Assembly: GCA_002749535.1 (NCBI GenBank)
Contig: MZZL01000409.1
Coordinates: 3,550,160 to 3,614,159, forward strand
Source of the DNA: Apophysomyces variabilis
Lineage: Eukaryota; Mucoromycota; Mucoromycetes; Mucorales; Mucoraceae
Length of the DNA: 64,000 nucleotides
Direction of reading: 5' to 3'
Numbering within the stretch: position 1 is the first letter of the stretch; every line of letters starts with the position of its first letter. The position numbers were made by a program, and so were the translations under genes. The notes beneath the pieces are model-generated. The model searched no databases and was not told the DNA's origin. It saw nothing but the letters and a program-made list of their open reading frames with translations. Shown here piece by piece: positions 43,998 to 55,000 of this stretch.

Positions 43998-46900
43998 TTA
44001 CTTTTTCATCTGATCCGCCATCTCTCGATAAACTGCGGCCATTACTGGGTCGCGTTCCACACCTACGCCTCGTGCATAGCATGTGGCTATTCCTAATGGT
44101 ACCATATCCAAGCCGGATTCTAGAAGGCTTAACAACATATTAAACCCTACTGTCGGATCGCTTTCATGGCCAGCCCACCCATTTAGGTGGTATACTGCAA
44201 CCATGAACCTAGCGTATGTTTCAGAAAGAGCCACTGCCTCAAAAGCCTCAAATGCTTCTCGACGTAAAGTCTCTGATCTCCTTGGATCTGCTGAATCATT
44301 TGCCATTGTATGCTTTAGTTTCCCTATGGCTAGATTTGCAAGTGAACCCCCGTAGTGGTCTTTGACGTGTTCATACCAGCGCAAAGCTCGGTTGCGATCA
44401 ACCCCGAAATCAGTGTGAAGGCCTTCTTCAAGATAACTACCAACTGTCAATGCACACTTTGCATCGCCTAATATTGCTCCAACCGAATAGTATAAGAATG
44501 CCTTTTCGTAATTTTGGGGAATATTCTGCCATGTTTCGTGTGGAGCGGCCATCAACCCGGCGTGGTAAATGTTAGCTAATTCTCGGCATATCTCAATAAC
44601 TGGAAAAGATGTCGCTTCATTGAATATATGCATGGCCATATCGTATTCCTTCGTGCGCCAGTAGAATGTCCCAAGTTCGTAAAAAGCCTCCCGTAACCCT
44701 CGGTTCATGGCTTTTGTCAAATTATCCACTGCTTCTACCTTATTAATATCTGCTCCGTGCAAACCGTGCATATAAGCTAGTCCCAGATAATACTGATCTT
44801 GCAAACTTTGATCAGCCGCCAACTGTTGAACAGTCGAAAGCCAACGGTTTTCCAAAGCTTCGTCCGTGCCAAAGGCATCCGACTGCTTTACCGCATTGTA
44901 TTGGTCGATAGGTGATATATGCCAGCCAACTGTATCCACCATGTCCTCAGAGAGTCGTTCAGAGATTTCAAAGGCAAAATGCATGGGTGCACCACTTAAA
45001 TACGTCTTTTCCCCGTTTTCAGCTGTCTTCAGGCTCATGAAAGCAACTATATCACCTCTTCGAACGTAATCATGGTTACTGTTTGATCTTTCTTCATTAT
45101 GCGTTTCATCTAGCGGCCACGCCTTTGAAACATCTTTTCCACTGTCGTTATATCCACTGGTGGGGAATCGAATTGGGACAATTTTCCTATAAAATTGTTA
45201 GTAATATTAAAACTTTAGGGAAGTCTTAATCAAACCATAGAAAGTCTAATTCGGTCTCTGTCGGATCATGTTCGACAGGATTAGGGTCAAATATATCGCA
45301 TCCATGTACTCCAAGATGCAATTCATCATGGACGCTAATATAATGGACATGAGGACTAATACGGATATCTTCAGCACGACGAACATAGCGTATATGAACT
45401 ATGTCTCCATATCGTACAAATCGGATGCTAGAACCGTGTAGCTTGTCTTTGCTATTTTCACCATGAAGGCTAACAATCACGGGAGCCATTGGCGCGTCAA
45501 TATCGTGATGCGAGAATAGTTTACAAGCGTTATCTTCTACGGATACAACCAGATCATGGTTATGTTCAGCTTCCTCTGGCCCTGGGAACTTCTGAAACAC
45601 CCATTGGCCTTTATCATCCTCAAGAAGCATGATACCCCATTTACATGGCTGCAGATCGTTCTTCCTGTCAGCGTCATTGCCAGCGGCGCAATATATACAG
45701 ATAGTCTATGTTGTATATCAGTTAAGAATGGATTGAATGGTGTATGTGTCGCATACTCTACTAGTAACCCGTTCTTCAATTACGGAAAACCCCACATTCT
45801 TGCAAGCAGTTCGACAGAAGTCCATAGCAGAGCTACTGTTACTGAAGGTCGCTGTCAACAGGTGCGAAAACAAGGTCTCGGTCTATAGCACAACGTTAAT
45901 AAAGTGCCATTCTGCGTTAATGCACATACAGGTACTGATACTAGCTTTTCTTCATTGCCAGCGGTATATTTGACACGTTTGTACAACGCTATCTCCAAGA
46001 GATAATCGTAGCAAATGCGCTCGTCTTTAAGTACAACATCTTCATAGATTTGCAATACCGCAGAGCGCTGTTCTTCTTCCAGTAGTTGATAAGTCGGTTT
46101 GAAATTCTTTCGTTGGATGATGGTTTGGTTGCTCATGACTGTGTTTGTCCAGCTAGCAACATCCGCCCACAACAACACTTGTGCATCCCCACCTAGATTT
46201 TTTTCCGTACATTATTATCTTATTCACCATTTTTAAACTTACCCAGTGAAACCCATTGTTTGCTCTTCGTGAGGGAACTGTCGATTTTGCTAAGAGTCAC
46301 TTTTCTAGAAAGCCCAGGTTCGATAATTGCAGCGACGTTTATCCCGTTTTCCGCGCTTATGCTCTTTTCGTGGTCATCTACAGTATCTGCCATTTTGCGA
46401 AGAATACATGTGTTATCTTCCTTGTTTACAAGTGTATCTGTGACATAGTTTTTGGGCAGGCTTTGCTGTGCTTCTGCTTGTTCTATACGTGTTTCTTGTG
46501 GAGCTTCGTATGTAATTCTCCCGCCTATCGCTGTGTGAGTATTCAAAAACAAGAACTACCTGCAAATAGTTACCGTATTGTGTGCAGGATGGATAATAAT
46601 ATCCGAACCGTTGAAAGACGTCTTGTAGCGCAAAGTACTTATCATCACTGCTACTCCCTGTTTGCAGAGCTCTTTTTACCGCTTCCTTAAACTGTTCGCT
46701 CGGCCGAAGAAACTCCTCATACAAGTATAGCTATGATAGACACATTTTTGTTAGTTCCCGCCTTTTTGCTTAGACTAATTACCTCTTTATATTTGACGTA
46801 AGCAGCGAAATACGAGCTAGCATTTGCAAATGAACGTGATACGTCGGCACGTCTTATTTCCTTGTACGATGCCTCTGCCCCTAACCTAAACCCGAAAGTT

Positions 46901-49081
46901 CCTGGTAATTCCTGGTCCGTCTCGAAGTCCACGGACGCACATTTTCCAATATCTGGCGATATGACCGCGTTGCGTTTAACGAAATCTATTCGTGGTTCTT
47001 CGGAAAAATGTTTGAGCATCACCATCTTATAGAACGTGCTATCTTTGGAAAGCTCCATTGCTGGACTGTCAACTGTTGTCCCATCGATCTGTATCCCTGT
47101 CCCTAACTCAGGGAACGATACGCTCTTGACGCCGAACATATTGTACACATTTCTTATCTGTGCTTGTACCTCGTGATTGAACAGTTCATAAATGGGTCTC
47201 ATAGACTTAAATTGAATGCGTGTTTCATTGCCTCTAACGGATTCCACCCAGTCTTGGCATCCCGTGATTGTAGATCGCCCTCCTGAGCAAATTGGTTAGT
47301 AATATGGAATCTTCTCCTTTGATATTTCGAATTTCTTAGCTTACCAATTGCTTCAATATTAGTGTTTATATCATGTGCATCCCTCTTCATTGCTCTATCG
47401 ACAGCCTGTACTCCATTTTTGATTAACCAACTATCCGGCTGGTCACCAGCGTAAATTTCGTACATTATCCGACCGCCTAAACAAGGTATTAGTTATCTAT
47501 ATGTTCTGCAGACTATGTCTCGACATTGCCTAAACAAATAACCGTCGGATAGAAATAACCAAAACGCCCGAAGACTTTTTGCAGTTCTTGATATGATTGG
47601 CTGTTGGTACCTGATCGTAAAGCTTCCATTACAGCTTTCTCAAATTCGTCTGCTGCTTTGACAAAATTATGGTCGAGTACTAACTGTATTGATACATTAA
47701 TGCTTGCCATTGTTTGATTAAATAAAACAAGACAACTAGTTTTCCATGTCCAGGCAGAAAGGGTATCTTCCAATGTTTACAAACCTCTCTATACGTAACA
47801 TACATAACGAAATATTTAGCTCCACGTGTTGCTGGCTGCAACTCTCCACCATTCATTTCGATATGGTGATTTATAGCGTTTTCCAGAAATCCAGAATTGT
47901 CCACTGATTCTTCTGGAAAATGGGTGGGAAGAAAAGCATGCGTATTGACGCTCGCTCCTAGAGAACTCTTTTGTACCTTGCACTCGATCCGAGGTTTACC
48001 TCCGATAGATACAGTCTTTATCATTTTGCTTATATAGCTGGCATCGATTGGCACAAGTGCCGTTTCTTTGGAAAGAGAGCCGTCAAAATAAACTCCTTTT
48101 GCGGTCCCCACTTTATATTGTATTTTTGAAAGGGTAAGAAGGGCCTTTGCTTCATAGATTGTCTCCGGTAAAGACCGAATGGAAGAAGCATATTGAGTCC
48201 TGTGGACCCTATATATCCGCTGTATCTCCGAGCTTATTGTCTCACCAAGCAAATCGTATATCGGGTTAACATCTAGCATCAGCACAAGGACCTGATACTC
48301 TGCCGTACTTTTTAGCCAGCCATCGATATCAGGTTCATCATGAAGAAGGTTGGTGTCACCACCTGCCCAAGGTGTCACATTTTGGCTCGTTGAATATGAC
48401 CGAAATCCTTACCAAAAGCTTTCCACTGCACTTTTCTTTTGAACACCTCTGAGATCACACATTTAGCTCCACTGGACGCGGCTAAGTGCTTGTGACTAAA
48501 GTAAAACTTTCCACCTTCAAATACGTTAAATTCTCCGTGTTCAGTGCAATAAACCTGCCTGTTGCAATCCAATATGGATAATAATGGCCGAACTCTTTAA
48601 ATACATGCTGCAACTCGAAACATCTTTCATTGTCATTTGGTAAGTTTAGCGCGTAGTCTATTGCACGCTTAAATTCTGTCGTTGCTTGCACAGCGCTTGG
48701 CGCAAAAAGGATCTGATGTCGAACTGTATCAGTATTCCTTTTCAGAGATAAGCTGATTTGACTAACATATTTCCGCGGTACAAGGATCTCATCCAATTCT
48801 GGGTCTCTTTCTTCAATGTGTTCCTTTGAAGCCTTTTCTGCCGCCTCTTTGAAATATTTCGATCCAGGTAGTTGTAGTTTATTTGGCTGGTATGTCTCCC
48901 GACGGGCCCTTGCCTTTCCGATTGATTCAGGTAGAAGATTCTCTTTATCCCAAACTTTGAGCACACCATCCGGGTAAAAGTAGACCTTTTTCGTATCCAC
49001 GATTTCAGCAGCTTGTCTCTTTGCTTTTTGTCCATCAGCTTGAACTCCACACAGCCATTCGTCACGAATAGTTGTATGGGA
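43998..49081 (-). CDS. Multidomain protein: three MACPF modules, MIR-like region, Sel1 repeats
   Basis: About 1480 aa from at least 12 exons: 49081-48559, 48514-48413, 48362-47785, 47683-47530, 47476-47345, 47282-46783, 46730-46574, 46530-46243, 46192-45930, 45882-45757, 45660-45236, 45186-43998. Three copies of a MACPF-type module are visible by their signature FG-aromatic-x-P then GG: EFGHYYPYWIATG/GKFYF (about 48570), RFGYFYPTVICLG/GRIMYE (about 47540), RFGYYYPSCTQYA/IGGRITY (about 46590). Each is followed by an IGG/GG, Trp-x-x-Ser and PIYDLL/PIYELF/PTYQLL motif. After module 3 comes a beta-rich region with VRYGDIVHIRYVRRAEDIR and VRRGDIVAFMSLKT, MIR-like by eye, then at least five Sel1-type helical repeats (QYYLGLAYMHGLHGADINKV, EAFYELGTFYWRTKEYDMAM). 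MACPF proteins form pores or act in adhesion/immunity; here neither activity can be assigned. No signal peptide is seen, and the first exon is not certain. Confidence 0.75.
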
Positions 49082-49304
49082 CTATCAAGGATGTAACGCG
49101 CTTACTGTTAGGATACGGAGATCAGTGTTGTATTGGTTGTACCATTAAGAGGGTTTTAGCAATTTTAGTACGCTTTGAGTTGAAGAAAAAAAAAAAAAGA
49201 AAAAAGAGGACGTTTGGAGCGTTTCAACGCTCGCGCTCTGGTATTTAAAGTGTATTAGCTGGGAATCTTATTTTATAGTTCGGGTAACGTTGGCGGTCCT
49301 TTGG

Positions 49305-49365
49305 GTCACACTGTCACACGGTGACAGTAGCCAGAGATTTCTTTGAAGCCAGGTCGCAGTGTGAC
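49305..49365. promoter_or_regulatory. Dyad-rich 61-bp element upstream of MACPF exon 1
   Basis: Two nested inverted repeats: CTGTCAC-ACG-GTGACAG at 49311-49327 (7-bp arms) and GTCACACTG at 49305-49313 with CAGTGTGAC at 49357-49365 (9-bp arms). A CCAAT motif follows at 49371. The element lies about 225-285 bp before the first supported exon. It could be a transcription-factor site cluster or lie inside a long first intron. Confidence 0.5.
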
Positions 49366-49564
49366 AATGACCAATGGATGCCATTCTCTTATAAGTCTTA
49401 GCTGACGTATGTTAAAAGCTTCCCTTCACGAAAACTTTGAGATACAAAATGATCACCCAATAGATACAAGAAGTGACGCCAACTTTGCAGGTAAGTGTAG
49501 ACCTTGCTTCGGGCTGTTGATAAGTGGATATACTTCGGTAGACTTATGGCTATCATGGACTTAC

Positions 49565-49733
49565 TTTGAGTTGCTCCACTGACAATTTGAAGCAAATCAG
49601 GCACCACTTTATTACAGATTTGAGTGGGTCGTGGATTGCAGTTGATTTTGACAGGTCTACGTGTTGGAAAGTTACGGAAACTGAATCTTAGTCGGATGAG
49701 TTTGCCTTTTTCAGCGGTCTTTGTTGTGCTCAA
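49565..49733 (-). other. Candidate N-terminal exon of the MACPF gene
   Basis: An open stretch encoding GKLIRLRFSFRNFPTRRPVK and PTQICNKVVPDLLQIVSGAT, which reads like the ubiquitin-like N-terminus found before MACPF modules in related fungi. It ends at a good donor (A|GTAAGT at 49564). No in-frame ATG is present before the stop at about 49780, and joining to the next exon needs an intron of about 480 bp, longer than its neighbours, with a phase mismatch. It may therefore be a truncated or dead start. Confidence 0.35.
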
Positions 49734-51101
49734 GAAAAGCAGGGAACTATGATCTGTGCCCTGGCATTTACGCGGACGCTACGCTTTGAGCGAGGGCGCG
49801 AAAATACGGGCTTTACTTGAGCAGTATGTTCGAATGGCGCAAGTAGATCAAATAGTTTGTAAGGCTAAATGAAAATTGTAATGACACGATCTAATGAACA
49901 TATTGATAGCAAATTTTGATGGAAATCCTTTGGAATGCATGGAAATTTGGGCACATTGCATTTGTAAAAAGTCAGTCTCCTTGTCCTACACAACAATACC
50001 TTTGCTGCCCTTATCGTCCATTCAGTTTGCATACAGTAGGTCGAATAAGAATATTATGACAGAAAAAGTGCCATAGTACAGGAAACCCGCGTTTTAGCAT
50101 GTAAAACTTTACTCACTAATCACGAATGGTTCTAACAATGAATTATGCTTTCCAACGATAAATTCCACCGAACCTCAGTTTTGTTCAAAGCTTTGTGTAT
50201 AAATGAGGACAAATACGATAACAAAACGACTCCCATCGTACCCTGCCAGTTAAACACTTTTCTTCAACAATAAGGCAAGATATATCTGTGGACTGTTGTA
50301 AGGCAGAATAGACCACGGCTTGGGTCATCGAAGCCGCACTGATTTTTGGCGCGACCGTCATAAGCCGTCTGGAGGCTTCCAAGCGCAACGGTCATAGCCA
50401 TCATGTACCTGCTTTTGCTTTGCGAAGGGAATTTCAGAGGTTTACGTAATAGTTTATCTGATCTATCACGTAGCGACTAGACCCACACGAGAGACAAAGT
50501 CGATATTAACGAAGGACCAGATAACTTCCCTTCCGAATAAGTGGTTTGAATCTGGCCGGTGTTAAGCCCATTACTTCCGCGTTAATCGTGTGATGATATG
50601 TATGATAAAAGCAGATCATCATAGGAGAAAGCAGATAGGAAAACAACAGGGTATACATGTCAGCAATCTGAAATAGATAGCATTTGATAAAGATAAGCTG
50701 AATGACTTTTTTGCAATGAAGTTGACGAAATTAGGGTCGCATCAGTACTCATCGAAGAAAAACATGCTAGGACATTAAGTATTGATGCTGTAGACCGCCG
50801 ACGGATACTTTTTGGCTGATAACCAGTTTCACAGGGCTCAAATCCAACGTAACGTACGTTCTGCCATATTCTCTCCGTACATAATGATGCATGTGGTTTT
50901 GCATGGAAACCGTCCAAACCAAAACTAATCATGACATAGAACTGTAAACGCAAAATCTTAGTTTTAACCATTTCAGTTGTAGCTGCCCTCAGATATTCCG
51001 GCTCTGAGTAACCGGTTAAGATGACTCCACAATAATTATCATTGAAAATTCAGCAATCAGAAGAGATTGAACCATGTGTGATTCAATAGCTATGATAATG
51101 T

Positions 51102-51121
51102 GCATATATATATATATGCAC
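51102..51121. repeat. Perfect 20-bp palindrome with (AT)n core
   Basis: GTGC at each end and alternating AT between; the arm is its own reverse complement. Cruciform-prone simple sequence. Confidence 0.8.
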
Positions 51122-52005
51122 GTTTTGTTTTGCTACTGCTATATAATAATTGATTGATCATCAATCCTCTTCCTGGGAATAGCAGTCCGGCCAAGGAGAA
51201 GCTCATGGAAATTGCAGGTTTCAATGTGCTATTCCTTCGATACTCAGTTATCGAATAGAGTTGTGCCAAATACCTAATATTACATAAGTTGCGTTTCGCC
51301 CTGTGTTTTATCTCTTTTAGTTTTACTTACGATCAATGAAAGTATCCATTGACACAAGGGAGACGCCGCTCTATTTGTGGGAAATACCGAAAGTATTTGC
51401 GTTCCAATCAATAGTTACACTTGGAATGCTGTGAAAGCACATGTGAAGATCCTCTGCTAAGTCCATCCATCTGTATCCTTACTAAACCAGCTTGTTACAC
51501 GGGCGGCTTTGCATCAGAATGGCTCTCTTCAGTTTATGATTTATCAAGATAACGATTGAACGCTAGTAAGGCTAAATATCTTCCTAATTTGATTCTCATT
51601 GGCAGCACTGATATCAACTTTTTCCTTCCATATCTGCCATAAATATGGAGGTAACGTGCGAAATGATCTATCTGATGCCGCGAGGCGTTCACGTAGTACA
51701 AGAGTGGTCCGAGAACCAAAGGTGCACCAAAAAGTCCTGCATTGATCACAGTGGTTCCGAGCGATAAGCGTAAACGGTTCCAGAGATAGATTCTTTTGAT
51801 TACCGAGTGATTCCCTTGTCTGCTAATCTGTATGCAGGATATGATTGCGTGTAGATTATAAGTTCATGTTTGTTTTTGCGTATCAGTCATTTCCCGACAT
51901 TACATAAACTGCAAATACGGAAGGGGTTACTTTGTGTTAGAAAAAAAAGCAAGGCAATCAAAGCATTTCTCTTCCCTCTATCTCTCTGTTCCACTTTTCT
52001 TCGTC

Positions 52006-53258
52006 ATGTCGGTAGATTTACCCAAATTGCGACATTCGAAAACCAAGAGCAAACTGAGCGATCCGCTCATTGCGCCGCTGAACGTGCCACTCACTCGACG
52101 GCTTCAAACACTTGCTGTCATAGTCTGGGGAATTGAACCGTCCTTCTTGGTCACTGTTTTCTTATTGCTGTGCACAATCCCGGCATTATGGCCTATATTG
52201 ATCGTTTATGTGGTATGGGTAGCTTTTGATAACGCTCCTGAGAACGGCGGTCGTCGCGTTCAATGGGTTCGAGAATGGAGACTCTGGAAATATTTCGCGG
52301 GTTATTTTCCGGCAGAAATTATCAAGGTAATCCACGGGTTTTGCTTCCAGTATGATTGATTTTGCAACGATAGGAAGGGGACTTGGATGCGAATAAAAAC
52401 TACATTTTCGCGTAGGTAATGCAACAAGGAAAGAACAAGATATTCATTTTGTGTCATAGTTGTCATCCTCATGGTATCATTGCCGTAAGCAGTATTTTGA
52501 CATTTGCAACAGAAGCGCTGGGCTTTTCAAAGCTATACCCCGGCATCGTTCCATCATTGTTGACAGTTGCTAATAATTTCAGACTTCCATTCCACCGTGA
52601 TTATCTCCTGGCCATGGGTATGTGCAACGTATCGCGTGAATCCTGCAAAACGATCTTGCGGTCTGGCCCTGGTCGCTCCATTGCTATTGTTGTTGGTGGT
52701 GCCACGGAATCTTTGAATTCGCGTCCTGGGAGCATGAATCTGGTGTTAAGAAAGCGCTTTGGTTTTGTGAAGGTGGCAGTCGAAACGGGTGCCAGTTTGG
52801 TACCAGTGCTGGCATTTGGGGAACATCAGCTGTTTGATCAGCTGAGAAACGACGCTGGAACTTGGGTCCATCGCTTTCAAAAACGAACTCAACGAATTTT
52901 TGGCTGGACTATGCCATTTTTCCACGGGCGCGGTGTATTTAACTGTAAAACAAGCGAGATATCTCACATATCTTAATTGGACGCTAACATATTCATTTAT
53001 AGATGATATTGGCATCATGCCCTACAGAAAACCATTGCATGTTGTCAGTAAGTGCCTGTTTGCCAATAGTGGGTTAAAACTAAGTCATTCTTAGTTGGTG
53101 AAGCGATTGATCCTCCAATGGATGCTGCAGAGCGAAACAAGGACGAAGTCATTCAAGAGCTTCATGCTCGATACGTGGAAAGTCTTCTGGCCTTGTACGA
53201 TAAGTACAAAGACGTTTATGATACGGACAGAATTAAAGAACTGAGCTTTGTCGATTAA
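52006..53258 (+). CDS. DGAT2: Diacylglycerol O-acyltransferase type 2 (DGAT2)
   Basis: ER/lipid-droplet enzyme that makes triacylglycerol from diacylglycerol and acyl-CoA. Exons 52006-52326, 52374-52411, 52460-52944, 53003-53047 and 53095-53258 sum to 351 codons (350 aa), the usual size. N-terminal hydrophobic hairpin (TLAVIVWGIEPSFLVTVFLL then IPALWPILIVYVVWVAFD). Family motifs: YFPAEIIK, then HPHGII (the catalytic HPHG, with Cys instead of Tyr before it), FATEALGFSKLYPGIVP, RDYLLAMGMCNVSRES, GPGRSIAIVVGGATESLNSR and RKRFGFVKVAVETGASLVPV, and FFHGRGVFNYDIGIMPYRKP. The Mucorales are known oil formers, which suits a role in lipid storage. Start: the ATG of MSVDLPKL; the N-terminal extension is without other ATG near. 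Convergent with the next gene at 51 bp. Confidence 0.95.
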
Positions 53259-53309
53259 AGTCATCCTGTATTAAGGTTTAATACCTCTGTCTTTTCCGCT
53301 CTATATAGT

Positions 53310-54362
53310 CTACAAGTTTTCAGTTTCCACAGCTTGCTGCACTTTGTCAGAGGTCTCCCAAAAAGTCACTCTGGCTACGACCTTACTGGCTGACTCCGGC
53401 TCGTTTTGAAGTTTTGCCGCGAGCGTCTTTCCGGACCTTGCGAATAATCGGTCTGAAGGTCCCAAACGAGTAGCAGGACAGAAATCATTCTGGGCATAAC
53501 CAATTTGGAGCTTAATATTACCAATTTGTTATAGTTCTTTTACCTTTCCGTCGCCAACGTACATGATCTGCTGGAAAGGACCATGTAGCGCGATGTATCG
53601 ATCAAGCTCCTGTCCTAGAAATAAGCGTTATGTGCTTATCGCTTTGACTTTGGCGTTGTACTATTCTTAGTATACCTTTACAGATATTTACAGCGCAGTG
53701 GTTCGGACAGTTGTGCTGAGGGGCTGTAGCAGGGATGAGTCGTTGAATGCGCCACCTGCCCTGCCCATCGGTATAGACAGGGTTTGTGATAATATCAGAG
53801 ATAAGGTCACGAACTCCGTAAGCCTATATTTAGCATGTCATTTGATGGGTTGCAAGGCATGTGGTGTACCTGAAGGATAGTCTCTATGTAAAATACGTTG
53901 GCATCCGAGACGATGATGATTCGCGTTTGGTGTTCACGCAATGTTTTAAGAGTATTTATCATAGCAGGAGTCTAGGGGGAAAAGATCATCAGCACTCTTT
54001 CAGTACCATACAGTTTGTAATACAAATGGTATCTTTGAGAGCACTGTCTCGAATTCCGCTTTGGTGAAGCCTCGGTCCTGAAGCTGCCGGATTGCCATAT
54101 CCCTTCACAGGAAAAAAAAAAATACCATAAGGATCCCAAGCACTTCTGCTTACTCTCCACATACATGCGGTCGGTGAATTGCATATCTTGTAATGTAAGG
54201 CATTCCTCCCATTGTTCCTGAGACAGTTGACGAATGATCCACTGATCGCTGTCTTCTTCAATAAGCGACCTATATCTGATTTAGCGCACTAAAAGAAAAG
54301 AAACTACTAATCGAACCACACCAGTCAAAGTCAAACACTGCCAGATTCTTCTTGATTGTCAT
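53310..54362 (-). CDS. PHOSPHO1/2-type HAD phosphatase
   Basis: HAD-superfamily phosphatase related to PHOSPHO1/2 (phosphocholine/phosphoethanolamine or pyridoxal-phosphate hydrolases). Reconstructed from about seven exons on the minus strand. Motif I is AVFDFDW/SLIEEDSD, where the second Asp of DxD is kept and Thr/Glu is replaced by Trp as in plant/fungal members; motif II is IIIVSDANVFYIE; a cysteine cluster NCPNHCAVNICKG matches the zinc-like loop of the family; motif III/IV is QIMYVGDGK/NDFCPATRLG. The C-terminus VVARVTFWETSD also fits. Introns fall between 53460 and 54320; for example one separates DGK from NDF. Start: ATG of MTIKKNLAVF at 54362; an in-frame ATG at 54452 would add 30 residues. 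Substrate cannot be fixed from sequence. It has not been resolved by exact exon sums. Confidence 0.88.
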
Positions 54363-55000
54363 GTTACAATGGGAGTTAAGAGGGAACGAGTGGCAAACCT
54401 TGCCACATGCATTTCGGGTGATCCAAATTCCGGTGACATCCCCACCTACCATTTACTTCATGTGGGATTTCTACTGACTCCTTTTTGCCGAACAAAAAAA
54501 AACATTAGATGTTGGCGTGCGTGAAGCCATTCCTATAAACGTGGCAGGCAAAGTGAATACACTTCATGAGACTCGAGAGTTTTCAATGCCTGTATTTGCA
54601 TCCTTATTTCTGCGTGCATGATGAGACGACTCAACTTGCTGAACAAGGATTGTCCATTTGCTAGTCGCAACAGGAAGAAGCGCGCTTTAAGACGGACAGA
54701 TATCATCCAAAGCTTACTTTAATTTTAACCCATGCAAGACACATATGCGGCCAACATAAACTCCATCTATGTCAGCGCAAAAAGATTTTGAGATAAAACG
54801 CGAATAATCGCGTAAAAGCCCGTTCTGTCAAAAGAAAGCTCCTCTGTCTTTCGCAGTGTCACTCAGCATCTCGTAAACTGTCATTGGATATTATCAAAAT
54901 TCCGCCCCAAGGTTTTCCAAAAGCATCAATTTTGACTTTTTTTTAATCTCAACATCAACCACTGTATTCCCTTTACCAGGAACTTCGTTCGTTTGTGATC
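54363..55000. promoter_or_regulatory. Divergent region, phosphatase (-) / NTH1 (+)
   Basis: 638 bp between two outward-facing starts. No coding signal. Contains a T-rich tract (about 54937) near the NTH1 start. Confidence 0.5.

Larger units (their letters stand above)
49082..52005. other. Intergenic, mostly non-coding
   Basis: Apart from the candidate exon and dyad element noted separately, no gene is supported. A minus-strand open stretch (about 51840-51534, with GLFGAPLVLGPLLYYVNASR) has no ATG and no family I recognise. A perfect 20-bp AT-core palindrome lies at 51102-51121. DGAT2 leader is at the right end. Confidence 0.5.

Noticed and set aside
51534..51840. Hydrophobic minus-strand open stretch with GLFGAPLVLGPLLYYVNASR
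   Set aside because: No ATG in frame, no splice partner found and no family recognised; not enough to call a gene.
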